A stretch of 15,997 nucleotides of DNA from Rhodocyclaceae bacterium (lineage in GTDB: Bacteria > Pseudomonadota > Gammaproteobacteria > Burkholderiales > Rhodocyclaceae), in NCBI GenBank assembly GCA_025361105.1, contig JANYAW010000241.1, forward strand, positions 1 through 15,997, given 5' to 3'. A program made the translations under genes and the position numbers. This document shows, in pieces, positions 4,990 to 13,118 of the stretch. Numbering within the stretch: position 1 is the first letter of the stretch; the number at the start of each line of letters is the position of its first letter. The notes beneath the pieces were generated by a model. That model searched no databases. It saw only the letters and a program-made list of their open reading frames with translations, and was not told the origin of the DNA.

Positions 4990-6414
4990 ATGAACGCAGT
5001 GACTGAAACCGCAACGCAGACCCCGGATTACGCAATCGCCGATATCGGCTTGGCCGCGTGGGGTCGCAAAGAAATCCGTATCGCAGAAACCGAAATGCCC
5101 GGGCTGATGGCAATCCGAGAGGAATTCGCCGCCGCCCAGCCGCTCAAAGGCGCGCGCATTACCGGTTCCTTGCACATGACCATACAAACGGCGGTGTTGA
5201 TTGAGACGCTGCAAGCCCTGGGTGCTGAAGTGCGCTGGGCGTCGTGCAATATCTATTCGACTCAAGACCAAGCCGCCGCCGCAATCGCTGCGACCGGCAC
5301 CGCCGTGTACGCCATCAAGGGTGAATCGCTGGAAGACTATTGGGATTACACCCACCGCATTTTTGAATGGGCGGACGGCGGTTTTTCGAACATGATTCTG
5401 GATGACGGCGGCGATGCGACTTTGCTTCTGCATTTGGGCGCCAAAGCGGAAAAGAACCTCAGTGCGCTGGGCACCGCAAGTTCGGAAGAAGAACGCATTT
5501 TGTTCGCCGCCATCAAGGCCAAAGTTGCCGCCGACCCGACCTGGTATTCCACCCGCCTCGCCAAAATCAAGGGTGTGACCGAGGAAACCACGACCGGTGT
5601 GCATCGCTTGTATCAAATGCATGAGCGCGGCGATCTGAAGTTCCCGGCAATCAACGTCAACGACTCGGTGACCAAATCCAAGTTTGATAATTTGTATGGC
5701 TGCCGCGAGTCGCTGGTCGACGGCATCAAGCGTGCAACCGACGTGATGATTGCCGGCAAAGTTGCGCTCATCGCGGGCTATGGCGACGTGGGCAAAGGCT
5801 CGGCACAAGCCATGCGTGCGCTGTCGGCGCAAGTGTGGGTGACCGAGATTGATCCGATTTGCGCGCTGCAAGCCGCGATGGAAGGTTTCCGTGTGGTGAC
5901 CATGGAATATGCGGCGGACAAGGCGGATATTTTTGTCACCTGCACCGGCAATTTCCATGTCATTACGCATGCGCACATGGCGGCGATGAAGGATCAAGCT
6001 ATCGTTTGCAACATCGGCCATTTCGACAATGAAATTGATGTCGCGTCGTTGGAAGAAAAATGCGAATGGGATGAAATCAAACCGCAAGTTGACCACGTGA
6101 TTTTTCCCGACGGAAAGCGCATCATTTTGTTGGCCAAAGGTCGCTTGGTGAATTTGGGCTGCGGCACCGGTCATCCGAGCTATGTGATGAGTTCCAGCTT
6201 CGCCAATCAAACGATTGCGCAGATTGAATTGTTCACCCGCACGGCGCAATATCCGGTGGGCGTTTATGTGTTACCCAAACATTTGGACGAAAAAGTTGCG
6301 CGATTGCAATTGAAAAAACTCAACGCGCAATTGTCTGAATTGACCGACCAGCAAGCGGCGTACATTGGTGTGGCAAAGACCGGGCCGTACAAAGCGAACC
6401 AGTATCGTTATTGA
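4990..6414 (+). CDS. ahcY: Adenosylhomocysteinase (S-adenosylhomocysteine hydrolase)
   Basis: It splits SAH into homocysteine and adenosine with bound NAD, removing the product that inhibits methyltransferases. The 474 residues match the long bacterial form, with the family insertion at about 150-190. Visible motifs are GSLHMTIQTAVL with His62, the substrate site NDSVTKSKFDNLYG with Lys231 and Asp233, the NAD-binding GYGDVGKG at 263-270, and the C-terminal GPYKANQYRY with the conserved Lys-Tyr pair. AAGGAG stands six bases before the ATG. Expression is under the SAH riboswitch upstream. metF follows 80 bases later across a palindrome and probably belongs to the same transcript. Confidence 0.98.
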   Translation: MNAVTETATQTPDYAIADIGLAAWGRKEIRIAETEMPGLMAIREEFAAAQPLKGARITGSLHMTIQTAVLIETLQALGAEVRWASCNIYSTQDQAAAAIAATGTAVYAIKGESLEDYWDYTHRIFEWADGGFSNMILDDGGDATLLLHLGAKAEKNLSALGTASSEEERILFAAIKAKVAADPTWYSTRLAKIKGVTEETTTGVHRLYQMHERGDLKFPAINVNDSVTKSKFDNLYGCRESLVDGIKRATDVMIAGKVALIAGYGDVGKGSAQAMRALSAQVWVTEIDPICALQAAMEGFRVVTMEYAADKADIFVTCTGNFHVITHAHMAAMKDQAIVCNIGHFDNEIDVASLEEKCEWDEIKPQVDHVIFPDGKRIILLAKGRLVNLGCGTGHPSYVMSSSFANQTIAQIELFTRTAQYPVGVYVLPKHLDEKVARLQLKKLNAQLSELTDQQAAYIGVAKTGPYKANQYRY

Positions 6415-6429
6415 ATTTGTTTCGTAATT

Positions 6430-6461
6430 CACCAGCGCCGACTCGTCAGTTGGCGCTGGTG
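6430..6461 (+). repeat. Palindrome between ahcY and metF
   Basis: CACCAGCGCC (6430-6439) and GGCGCTGGTG (6452-6461) form a perfect ten-base-pair stem around a 12-base loop. No T-run follows, so it is not a classical terminator. Its right half coincides with copy B of the 23-base dispersed repeat. Confidence 0.75.
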
Positions 6462-6466
6462 ACACG
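6444..6466 (+). repeat. Dispersed 23-base repeat, copy B
   Basis: CGTCAGTTGGCGCTGG then TGACACG, one base away from the consensus. It lies between ahcY and metF. Similarity to copy D extends a further six bases to the right (CGCYGTTG). Confidence 0.65.
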
Positions 6467-6494
6467 CCGTTGAATTGGTCATTTAGGTACAACC

Positions 6495-7340
6495 ATGAGC
6501 TTTGAACTTTCTATTGAGTTTTTTCCACCGCAGACTGACGAAGGCATGGCGAAGCTGCGTGCCACGCGTGCGGAATTGGCATGTTTGAATCCTGCGTTTT
6601 TTTCCGTGACTTATGGCGCTGGCGGCTCGACCCGCGAACGAACTTTTGCGGCGGTGATGGCGATCAATGACGCGGGTGCGACTGCTGCGCCGCATCTGTC
6701 TTGCATCGGTTCAACGCGAGAGGGTATTAGCGCATTGCTCAACGCATATCGCGAAAAAGATATCACGCGCATCGTTGCCTTGCGTGGCGATTTGCCTTCC
6801 GGCATGGCCGACGCGGGCGAGTTTCGTTATGCCAATGAGCTAGTCGAATTCATCCGCGCGCAAACCGGCGATTATTTTCACATTGATGTCGCCGCGTATC
6901 CCGAATGGCATCCGCAAGCACGCACGCCGCAGGACGATTTGAACAACTTCAAACGCAAGATAGATGCCGGTGCGAACGGCGCAATCACGCAGTATTTTTA
7001 TTCCATCGAAGCCTTCGAAAATTTTGTCGCCGCTGCACGCAAAGCCGGTATCAATGTGCCTATCGTGCCGGGCATCATGCCGATAGTTGGCTTTGCAAAA
7101 CTGGCTCGATTTTCCGACGCATGCGGTGCGGAAATCCCGCGCTGGATGCGGAAAAAATTCGAGAGCTATGGCGACGACACCGCCTCAATTCGCGCCTTCG
7201 GTTTGGATGTGGTGACTGAGCTTTGTGAGCGCTTGCTAAAAAGCGGCGTACCCGGATTACATTTTTATTGCATGAACCAATCGGCGCTGACGCTGGAAAT
7301 TTGTCGCCGCCTGAACATTGAGCGCATTGCGCAGACTTGA
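6495..7340 (+). CDS. metF: 5,10-methylenetetrahydrofolate reductase
   Basis: This FAD enzyme reduces methylenetetrahydrofolate to methyltetrahydrofolate, the methyl donor for methionine synthase. Its 281 residues are slightly shorter than the roughly 296 of E. coli MetF. The TIM-barrel motifs are present: SIEFFPPQTDEG with the catalytic Glu8, FFSVTYGAGGSTRERT, ALRGDLP, the YPEWHPQA segment, KIDAGANGAITQYFY, and VPGIMPI. AGG lies seven bases before the ATG. Placed after ahcY, it completes the local methionine-cycle set, since homocysteine from AhcY needs the methyl group made here. No methionine synthase gene is in the window. It ends 16 bases before the next gene. Confidence 0.97.
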   Translation: MSFELSIEFFPPQTDEGMAKLRATRAELACLNPAFFSVTYGAGGSTRERTFAAVMAINDAGATAAPHLSCIGSTREGISALLNAYREKDITRIVALRGDLPSGMADAGEFRYANELVEFIRAQTGDYFHIDVAAYPEWHPQARTPQDDLNNFKRKIDAGANGAITQYFYSIEAFENFVAAARKAGINVPIVPGIMPIVGFAKLARFSDACGAEIPRWMRKKFESYGDDTASIRAFGLDVVTELCERLLKSGVPGLHFYCMNQSALTLEICRRLNIERIAQT

Positions 7341-7356
7341 TTTTTCAAGCGCTGAA

Positions 7357-8247
7357 ATGATTACGCTGTTTCGCCTGCTGTCGATATTGCCACTGTGGCT
7401 GTTGCAAGCACTCGGCAGCATGTGCGGTTGGCTGGTGTGGTTGATGTCCAAGCGGTATCGGCAGAATTTCAATCGGCACATCGACCAAGCTGGATTGCAA
7501 TCGGCGCGCAGTCGCGCGATTCGTGAAACCGGCAAAACCATTTTTGAATTGCCAAAAATTTGGCTACGCCCGAATGCCGAAGTGGTTCGCCGCGTGACGT
7601 GTGTTTCTGGTTGGGAATTGATTGACAAAGGCGTGGCCGCCCGTCGCGGCATTGTGCTGCTCACGCCACATCTTGGTTGCTTTGAAATCACTGCACAATA
7701 TTGCGCTTCGCATCGACCAATCACCGTGTTGTATCGACGTGCCAAACAAGCTTGGCTTGCGCCGTTGGTCGAGGCCGGTCGCGGTGCAAATCTCAAGCTC
7801 GCGCCGGCTGATTTAAGTGGTGTGCGACGCCTGCTCAAAGCGCTGAAAAATGGCGAGACGATAGGTCTATTACCAGACCAAGCGCCGGGCACTGGGGAGG
7901 GTATCTGGGCACCGTTTTTTGGCAGGCCGGCATACACGATGACGCTCGCCGCAAGGCTGGCCGATACTGGCGCAACGGTGTTGATGATTTACGCCGAACG
8001 CCTGACATGGGGGTGCGGCTATCACGTTCATGTGCAAGCTTTGTCTGCGCCATTGACCGGCGATCTTGCCGCACGCACGGCACAAATCAATGGCGAAATC
8101 GAATCACTGATTCGGGATTGTCCGGGGCAATATTTGTGGGCGTATAACCGCTACAAAGTTCCAGCGGGTGCGGAACCGCCACCTTACAGCGTGCCGCCAG
8201 CACCAACTGACGCAACTGCAGACGTACAAACCGGCGAATCCACTTAA
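7357..8247 (+). CDS. LpxL/HtrB-family lipid A acyltransferase (first of two)
   Basis: Members transfer a secondary acyl chain from acyl-ACP to Kdo2-lipid IVA at the inner membrane. From the ATG at 7357 it has 296 residues. Residues 1-30 are a hydrophobic membrane anchor (MITLFRLLSILPLWLLQALG). The catalytic HX4(D/E) motif is TPHLGCFE, with His105 and Glu110. LLPDQAPGTGEGIWAPFFGRPAYTM and the closing QYLWAYNRYK are typical of the family. An upstream TTG (7318) overlaps metF and precedes the anchor; I prefer 7357, although no good ribosome site is seen. The C-terminus has a proline-rich tail (PPPYSVPPAPTDATADV) partly encoded by a dispersed repeat. Chain specificity cannot be read from sequence. 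Confidence 0.92.
   Translation: MITLFRLLSILPLWLLQALGSMCGWLVWLMSKRYRQNFNRHIDQAGLQSARSRAIRETGKTIFELPKIWLRPNAEVVRRVTCVSGWELIDKGVAARRGIVLLTPHLGCFEITAQYCASHRPITVLYRRAKQAWLAPLVEAGRGANLKLAPADLSGVRRLLKALKNGETIGLLPDQAPGTGEGIWAPFFGRPAYTMTLAARLADTGATVLMIYAERLTWGCGYHVHVQALSAPLTGDLAARTAQINGEIESLIRDCPGQYLWAYNRYKVPAGAEPPPYSVPPAPTDATADVQTGEST
8190..8212 (-). repeat. Dispersed 23-base repeat, copy C (inside the acyltransferase gene)
   Basis: Read on the minus strand it is CGTCAGTTGGTGCTGG then CGGCACG, two transitions from the consensus. It falls within the 3' end of the first acyltransferase gene and encodes the VPPAPTD part of the tail. Confidence 0.6.
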
Positions 8248-8249
8248 TC

Positions 8250-9122
8250 ATGTTCGTACGATTTTTCTTGGTCATCATGTGGCTGATTCAATGTCTGCCC
8301 ATGGCCATCCTCGTGCCATTCGGTCGTGGCCTTGGCACTTTGCTTTATCTGCTGGCGAGAGAACGTCGCCACGTCACGCTGACCAATCTCGGCCTGTGTT
8401 TTCCACAAATGAGTGAGGCAGAAAAAGTTGCGCTGGCCAAACAACATTTCGCCGCATTCGGGCGCAGTTTTCTTGAGCGCGGTTTGATGTGGTGGGCATC
8501 CGAGGCGCGCCTCAAGCGCGTTATTCGCATTGAAGGCATGGATTATCTGCGCGCCCAAAAAGGCAAGCCGACACTACTATTCTCGCCGCATTTCATGGGT
8601 CTCGACATGGCCGGAACCCGCATCATGATGGAGATGGATTGCACCAGTATTTATTCGGTGCAAAAGAACAAAGTGTTCAATGATTTCCTACTTAAAGGGC
8701 GCACGCGCTTTGGCAATTCAAAACATTTTTCGCGCCACGAAGGTTTACGCCCCCCGGTGCGTGCAATGCGTCAGGGCATGCCGTTTTTCTATTTGTCGGA
8801 CTTGGACTACGGCCCGAACGAGGCCATCTTTGTGCCCTTCTTTGCTTTCAACGCAGCAACGATTACCGGTCTTTCACGCTTGGCGCGTATGGGTAATGTC
8901 ACCGTGATGACGGTCTATGGACGGATGGATGATGATGGCTGGACCACCGTCATCAGCCCGCCGTGGCAGGACTTTCCGGGCGAATCGGTCGAGGCCGACA
9001 CGCGGCGGATGAATGCCGAGCTTGAAGGCGAAATGATCAGAAATCCGCAGCTGCTGCCGCAATACCTGTGGATGCACAAGCGCTTCAAGACTCGCCCCGA
9101 AGGCGAAAAGCGGGTGTATTAG
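8250..9122 (+). CDS. LpxL/LpxM-family lipid A acyltransferase (second of two)
   Basis: This 290-residue paralogue follows the first acyltransferase after two bases, so the pair is surely cotranscribed. Residues 1-37 form a membrane anchor (MFVRFFLVIMWLIQCLPMAI). The catalytic motif is SPHFMGLD, with His114 and Asp119. NLGLCFPQMSEAEK, the FYLSDLDYGPNEAIFVPFF block and the closing QYLWMHKRFKTRPEG are strong family marks. Two tandem late acyltransferases before dapF are common in betaproteobacteria, where the two usually add secondary chains at different positions of lipid A. Which protein acts first cannot be decided here. Compared with its neighbour, it has the more canonical HX4D form. Confidence 0.93.
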   Translation: MFVRFFLVIMWLIQCLPMAILVPFGRGLGTLLYLLARERRHVTLTNLGLCFPQMSEAEKVALAKQHFAAFGRSFLERGLMWWASEARLKRVIRIEGMDYLRAQKGKPTLLFSPHFMGLDMAGTRIMMEMDCTSIYSVQKNKVFNDFLLKGRTRFGNSKHFSRHEGLRPPVRAMRQGMPFFYLSDLDYGPNEAIFVPFFAFNAATITGLSRLARMGNVTVMTVYGRMDDDGWTTVISPPWQDFPGESVEADTRRMNAELEGEMIRNPQLLPQYLWMHKRFKTRPEGEKRVY

Positions 9123-9170
9123 GCAACGATTCCGCGTATCGCTCGCGCCGCGAGGCGCTACCATTAGCAC

Positions 9171-10004
9171 ATGAAAATCCGCTTCACCAAAATGCACGGC
9201 CTGGGCAACGATTTTGTCGTGCTGGATACGATACGTCAAAATTTCGTGCCGACTGAAGTGCAAGCAAAGCTTCTCGCCGACCGACATTTTGGTGTCGGCT
9301 GTGATCAAATTTTATTGGTCGAAAAAGCGCATTCAGCAGATAACGATTTTCGCTATCGCATCTTCAACGCCGATGGTGGCGAAGTCGAGCAATGTGGCAA
9401 TGGCGCACGCTGCTTTGTGCGTTATGTGCGTGAGCAAGGGCTGACCAAGAAGACCGAGATTCGTGTAGAAATTTCCAACGGAATTATTGTGCTGCGCGAG
9501 GAAGCGAATGGCATGGTGACAGTCGATATGGGCCAGCCGCGTTTCGCGCCAGCCGATGTACCGTTCCTGACCGACAGCGATGCGCTGGTGCAACCTTTGC
9601 TGGTCGACGGGAAGGAAATTGACATCACCGTGGTTTCGATGGGCAATCCGCATGCCGTACAAATCGTCGCCAATGTCGACACTGCGCCGGTCGCAAAGCT
9701 AGGCCCGCTGATTGAAAACAACCGTCGTTTTCCGCGCCGCGTGAATGCCGGATTCATGCAAATTGTGTCGCGCCAACAAATCCGTTTGCGTGTGCATGAG
9801 CGTGGTGCAGGTGAGACCATCGCCTGTGGTACCGGTGCTTGCGCGGCCGTAGTGACCGGCATCGCACGCGGCTTGCTTGATACACCAGTCGAAGTCATTA
9901 CGCGTGGCGGTGCGCTGCAAATCGCATGGACAGCAGGGCGGTCGGTGATGATGACCGGCCCGGCGGTGACGGTTTTTTCGTCTGAAATTGAAATCCCCGA
10001 ATAA
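9171..10004 (+). CDS. dapF: Diaminopimelate epimerase
   Basis: It interconverts LL- and meso-diaminopimelate without cofactor, supplying lysine synthesis and the peptidoglycan cross-link residue. The 277-residue length is normal. Both catalytic Cys are present: Cys75 in FNADGGEVEQCGNGARC and Cys219 in ETIACGTGACAAVV. The start MKIRFTKMHGLGNDFVVLD is the family N-terminus and fixes the ATG, although the ribosome site is weak. The gap of 48 bases after the second acyltransferase holds only a small hairpin. dapF, DUF484 and xerC follow one another as in many beta- and gammaproteobacteria, which supports a shared transcript. Confidence 0.98.
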   Translation: MKIRFTKMHGLGNDFVVLDTIRQNFVPTEVQAKLLADRHFGVGCDQILLVEKAHSADNDFRYRIFNADGGEVEQCGNGARCFVRYVREQGLTKKTEIRVEISNGIIVLREEANGMVTVDMGQPRFAPADVPFLTDSDALVQPLLVDGKEIDITVVSMGNPHAVQIVANVDTAPVAKLGPLIENNRRFPRRVNAGFMQIVSRQQIRLRVHERGAGETIACGTGACAAVVTGIARGLLDTPVEVITRGGALQIAWTAGRSVMMTGPAVTVFSSEIEIPE

Positions 10005-10035
10005 CGCGAATACAAAACCAAGAAGGACAAAATAT

Positions 10036-10704
10036 ATGACAGCGATGACAGCGGAACAAGTCGCAGGATTTCTGAAAGACCATCCAGAATTTTTTGATCA
10101 ATATGCCGATTTACTGGCGCTGATTACCATACCCGATCCACATAGCGGACGTGCCATCTCGATCACCGAGCGGCAGCTTTTTACGCTGCGCGAGAAAGTT
10201 CGTTCGCTCGAAACCAAGATGAGTGAACTGATTTCTTTCGGCGAAGAGAACGACGCGATTTCTGACAAAGTGCATGCGCTCAGCCTCGCATTGATTTCCG
10301 CGCTTGGCGTGGCGGCCGTGACGCGCGCCGTGTACTCGCATCTGGGTGGCGCATTCGCTGTGCCGCATGTCGCGCTACGCATTTGGGATTTGGGCGATGG
10401 CAGCGAGGCGAGTGGCGTGGAATTCGATCCAGTCACCGATGCTGCGATGGCTTTTGCCTCGGGGCTGACGCGACCAAGCTGTGGCCTCTCCGGCACACAC
10501 GAAGCCCTGGCATGGTTTGGCGCAGCCGCGCCGAGCTTACGCTCCTTGGCGCAAGTGCCGCTGCATCACGCCAGTGGCACCTGCTTTGGTTTGCTGGTGA
10601 TGGGTAGTGAAGATCAGCATCGTTTTTATCCCGAACTGGGTACGCTCTACATCGAGCGCATCGGCGCGATGGTGTCGAACGCGCTGTTGCGGGTGATGCT
10701 CTAG
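10036..10704 (+). CDS. DUF484 family protein
   Basis: This 222-residue protein has the DUF484 layout. The N-terminal part begins AEQVAGFLKDHPEFFDQYADLLALITIPDPH, and ISITERQLFTLREKVRSLETKMSEL (about 39-65) looks like a coiled coil. A GAF-like domain fills the rest, ending YPELGTLYIERIGAMVSNALLRVML. The molecular function is not settled. Genes of this family sit between dapF and xerC in many proteobacteria, as here. I chose the ATG at 10036 because AAGGA stands ten bases before it; an upstream in-frame ATG at 9988 overlaps dapF and adds a basic stretch not typical of the family. xerC starts 12 bases after the stop. Confidence 0.92.
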   Translation: MTAMTAEQVAGFLKDHPEFFDQYADLLALITIPDPHSGRAISITERQLFTLREKVRSLETKMSELISFGEENDAISDKVHALSLALISALGVAAVTRAVYSHLGGAFAVPHVALRIWDLGDGSEASGVEFDPVTDAAMAFASGLTRPSCGLSGTHEALAWFGAAAPSLRSLAQVPLHHASGTCFGLLVMGSEDQHRFYPELGTLYIERIGAMVSNALLRVML

Positions 10705-10716
10705 CGCAGTTTCGTC

Positions 10717-11607
10717 ATGGACAGCATCAGCCAATTTCTTGCTGAACTCGCCGTCCAACGTCGCGCCAGTGTGCATACACTTTCGGCATATCGACGCGAT
10801 CTCAATCATCTTGGCAAAGTCGCGAGCGACGCAAATCCCGACAGCCTGAACGCGGCACAATTGCAGCGCGCGTTGATGCAAATGCACGGCCGAAATCTTG
10901 CCCCGCGTTCGATTGCGCGCACGCTTTCCGCGTGGCGAAGTTATTACGCGTGGTTGACCAGAAATGGAAAGATAGCCGTCAATCCGGCACTGACTTTGCG
11001 CGCGCCGCGTCGCCCACATTTGTTGCCCAAAGCGCTCGGCGTCGATCAAGCGGCAAGCTTGCTTGATGCGCCACGCGCACTCAACACTAACGCTCCGCTG
11101 GCATTGCGCGACACCGCGATGTTTGAACTTTTATATTCCTCGGGTCTGCGCCTCGCCGAATTAGTCAGCCTCGATTGGCCCGGCGGACTCGATCTGGAAA
11201 CCGGCGAAGTCACTGTCACCGGCAAGCGCAACAAAACCCGCATCGTGCCGGTTGGCGAGCGCGCACAAGCAGCGCTGATTGCGTGGATAGATGCGCGGGC
11301 GACGATGATTAAAGCCAACGAAACAGCACTTTTCGTCAGCCAGCGCGGCACACGGCTCACCCCTCGTCAAGTGCAAACCCGCCTCGCGCAATGGTCGCAG
11401 CAATCGGGTCTGGGCATGCACGTGCACCCGCACATGCTGCGTCATTCATTCGCCTCGCACGTGCTGCAATCTTCGGGCGACTTGCGCGCCGTGCAAGATA
11501 TGCTCGGACATGCCAGTATCGCGGCAACGCAGGTTTATACGCACTTGGATTTTCAGCATCTGGCGAAGATTTACGACGCCGCACATCCGCGTGCGAGGAA
11601 AACGTAA
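10717..11607 (+). CDS. xerC: Site-specific tyrosine recombinase XerC
   Basis: With XerD it resolves chromosome dimers at dif. The 296-residue length is usual. The N-terminal SAM-like core-binding domain covers about 1-95, and the catalytic domain the rest. Catalytic residues are visible: Arg145 (SSGLRLAEL), Lys170 (TVTGKRNKTR), His239 and Arg242 (HPHMLRHSFASH), His265 (LGHASIAAT) and the nucleophile Tyr274 (QVYTHLDF). Length, motif spacing and the dapF-DUF484-xerC order identify the housekeeping recombinase rather than a phage or island integrase. The intergenic space after it carries a dispersed repeat. Confidence 0.97.
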   Translation: MDSISQFLAELAVQRRASVHTLSAYRRDLNHLGKVASDANPDSLNAAQLQRALMQMHGRNLAPRSIARTLSAWRSYYAWLTRNGKIAVNPALTLRAPRRPHLLPKALGVDQAASLLDAPRALNTNAPLALRDTAMFELLYSSGLRLAELVSLDWPGGLDLETGEVTVTGKRNKTRIVPVGERAQAALIAWIDARATMIKANETALFVSQRGTRLTPRQVQTRLAQWSQQSGLGMHVHPHMLRHSFASHVLQSSGDLRAVQDMLGHASIAATQVYTHLDFQHLAKIYDAAHPRARKT

Positions 11608-11617
11608 ATGCGAATTT

Positions 11618-11640
11618 CGCCAGTTGGTGCTGGTGACACG
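11618..11640 (+). repeat. Dispersed 23-base repeat, copy D
   Basis: CGCCAGTTGGTGCTGG then TGACACG, one base from the consensus and two from copy B. It lies in the 74-base gap between xerC and rlmI. Unlike copy B, no matching left arm forms a palindrome here. Confidence 0.65.
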
Positions 11641-11681
11641 CTGTTGCGTTACACCGTCAACATTTGCATGCGGTCATTACC

Positions 11682-12875
11682 ATGACCGCCATCCTCAAAC
11701 TCCTCCCCGGCAAAGACAAAACAATCAAAGCTCGTCATCCGTGGATTTTCGCGGGCGCGGTGGGCGAGTTGATTGGCCGCGCCAAGCCCGGCGACACCGT
11801 CGATGTGGTTGCCGCGAATGGCCGACCGCTGGCGCGCGCAGCGTTCAGCCCCGAATCGCAAATCCGTGCGCGTGTGTGGACTTTTGACGTAAACGAAACT
11901 ATCGACCACGCGTTTTTCAAACGCCGCATCGGTGCTGCCATCGCACGACGCGAAGCATTGCCGGAACTGCGCGGGCAACAAGGATTGCGCTTAATCCACG
12001 CCGAATCCGATGGCCTACCCGGCATCACGGCGGATCGTTATGGCGATACCGTCGTCGTCGCACTGACCAGCGCCGGCGCAGAAAAGTGGCGCGATGCGAT
12101 TGTCGACACTATCTACAAAACTACCAGTTGCGCGCGCATTTACGAACGTTCAGATGCCAGCGCGCGCAGCCGCGAAGGACTCGCACCCGTGGTCGGCTGG
12201 CGCGTCGGCGAAGCATCGACCGATGACTTGGTCATCACCGAAAACGGCGTAAAAATGAGCGTCGATATCATCGCCGGACACAAGACCGGCTTCTATCTCG
12301 ATCAACGCGACAACCGTCGCCGTGTCGGCGAACTCTCTGCCAACAAACGGGTACTCAATTGCTTTTGCTACACCGGCGGATTTTCCCTGCAAGCCTTGGA
12401 GGGCGGGGCGAGCGAAGTGATCTCCGTCGATAGTTCCGGCCCAGCGCTAGCTACTGCGCAGCGCAATCTGGCGCTGAATCCCCAGCTCGATGCTACCTGC
12501 GCAATCTGGCATGAAGCCGATGTTTTTGCTGACCTGCGCGCACGTCATAGCGCGAATGAAAAATTCGACCTCATCGTCCTTGATCCGCCAAAATTCGCCC
12601 CCTCCGCCGCTCACGCAGATCGCGCCGCACGCGCCTACAAAGACATCAACCTGCAAGCCATGAAATGTCTGAATCCGGGCGGCATGCTGATGACCTACTC
12701 CTGCTCCGGCGGCATCACGGTTGCACATTTTCAGCAAATCATCACCGATGCAGCGACCGATGCCGCGCGCACCGTACGCATCTTGCACCGAGTGCAAGGC
12801 GCCGCCGATCATCCGGTGGATGTGGCGTTTCCGGAAGGCGAATATCTCAAGGGATTGTTGTTGCAGGTGGATTGA
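11682..12875 (+). CDS. rlmI: 23S rRNA (cytosine1962-C5)-methyltransferase RlmI
   Basis: It methylates C1962 of 23S rRNA using SAM. The 397 residues match E. coli RlmI (396) along their length. The N-terminal PUA domain is recognisable in RHPWIFAGAVGELIG and SPESQIRARVWTFD. The Rossmann methyltransferase domain carries HKTGFYLDQRDNRR, SAM-binding NCFCYTGGFSLQALEGGA, the LDPPKF motif and TYSCSGG with the catalytic Cys. I chose the ATG at 11682 because it puts RHPW at the same place as in E. coli; a TTG at 11664 is less likely. No clear ribosome site is seen. The last 41 codons are duplicated 3 kb downstream, so this 3' end may have been supplied by an insertion. Confidence 0.95.
   Translation: MTAILKLLPGKDKTIKARHPWIFAGAVGELIGRAKPGDTVDVVAANGRPLARAAFSPESQIRARVWTFDVNETIDHAFFKRRIGAAIARREALPELRGQQGLRLIHAESDGLPGITADRYGDTVVVALTSAGAEKWRDAIVDTIYKTTSCARIYERSDASARSREGLAPVVGWRVGEASTDDLVITENGVKMSVDIIAGHKTGFYLDQRDNRRRVGELSANKRVLNCFCYTGGFSLQALEGGASEVISVDSSGPALATAQRNLALNPQLDATCAIWHEADVFADLRARHSANEKFDLIVLDPPKFAPSAAHADRAARAYKDINLQAMKCLNPGGMLMTYSCSGGITVAHFQQIITDAATDAARTVRILHRVQGAADHPVDVAFPEGEYLKGLLLQVD
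12753..12868 (+). repeat. Left copy of a 116-base direct repeat (3' end of rlmI)
   Basis: These 116 bases recur without a mismatch at 15740-15855 in the same orientation. Here they are the functional end of rlmI, which then finishes GTG GAT TGA. The copy to the right finishes GTT GAG TAG. Confidence 0.97.
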
Positions 12876-13118
12876 AACTCGACCGGTGGATCGTCCGCTC
12901 AGTTCAGCGCTTTACGCAAATCGTGATCCTTGACGACGCGAAATCAGCGATTGACGCTTACAGAGGGCGTCAGCCATACTTCACCAAGACGGTTGGATTT
13001 CCTATCCTTGAAAGGTGCTGTTTTATACCGTATCTGGACGATTAGGGAGTCAGTAACTGCTAATTGCTGGGAGGGCTGGCACTATTTGCCCAATACCCAA
13101 ATTTATTCAGGAGATTTT
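12876..13118 (+). promoter_or_regulatory. Leader region upstream of the papain-like gene
   Basis: This gap of 243 bases is the first unique sequence after the left rlmI repeat. A TTGAAA at 13008-13013 and TATCTG at 13031-13036, 17 bases apart, could be a weak promoter. The frame of the next gene stays open from 12930, but no family similarity is visible there. No other gene or clear structure is evident. Confidence 0.3.

Noticed and set aside
4984..6249. Open frame of 421 codons on the minus strand opposite ahcY
   Set aside because: It lies wholly antisense to a certain ahcY, its His- and Arg-rich translation resembles no family, and it comes from codon bias on the other strand.
10717..11607. 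xerC as the integrase of the inserted segment
   Set aside because: It lies outside the segment, before rlmI, in the conserved dapF-DUF484-xerC order, and has the housekeeping length and motifs.
12123..12140. A fifth copy of the 23-base repeat (CCAGTTGCGCGCG), and a similar match near 15218
   Set aside because: The match stops after seven or eight bases and both lie in conserved coding sequence, so chance is enough.
12930..13118. Upstream extension of the papain-like gene by 63 codons
   Set aside because: AGGAG just before 13119 and the domain start at residue 11 of the shorter form make the extension unlikely.
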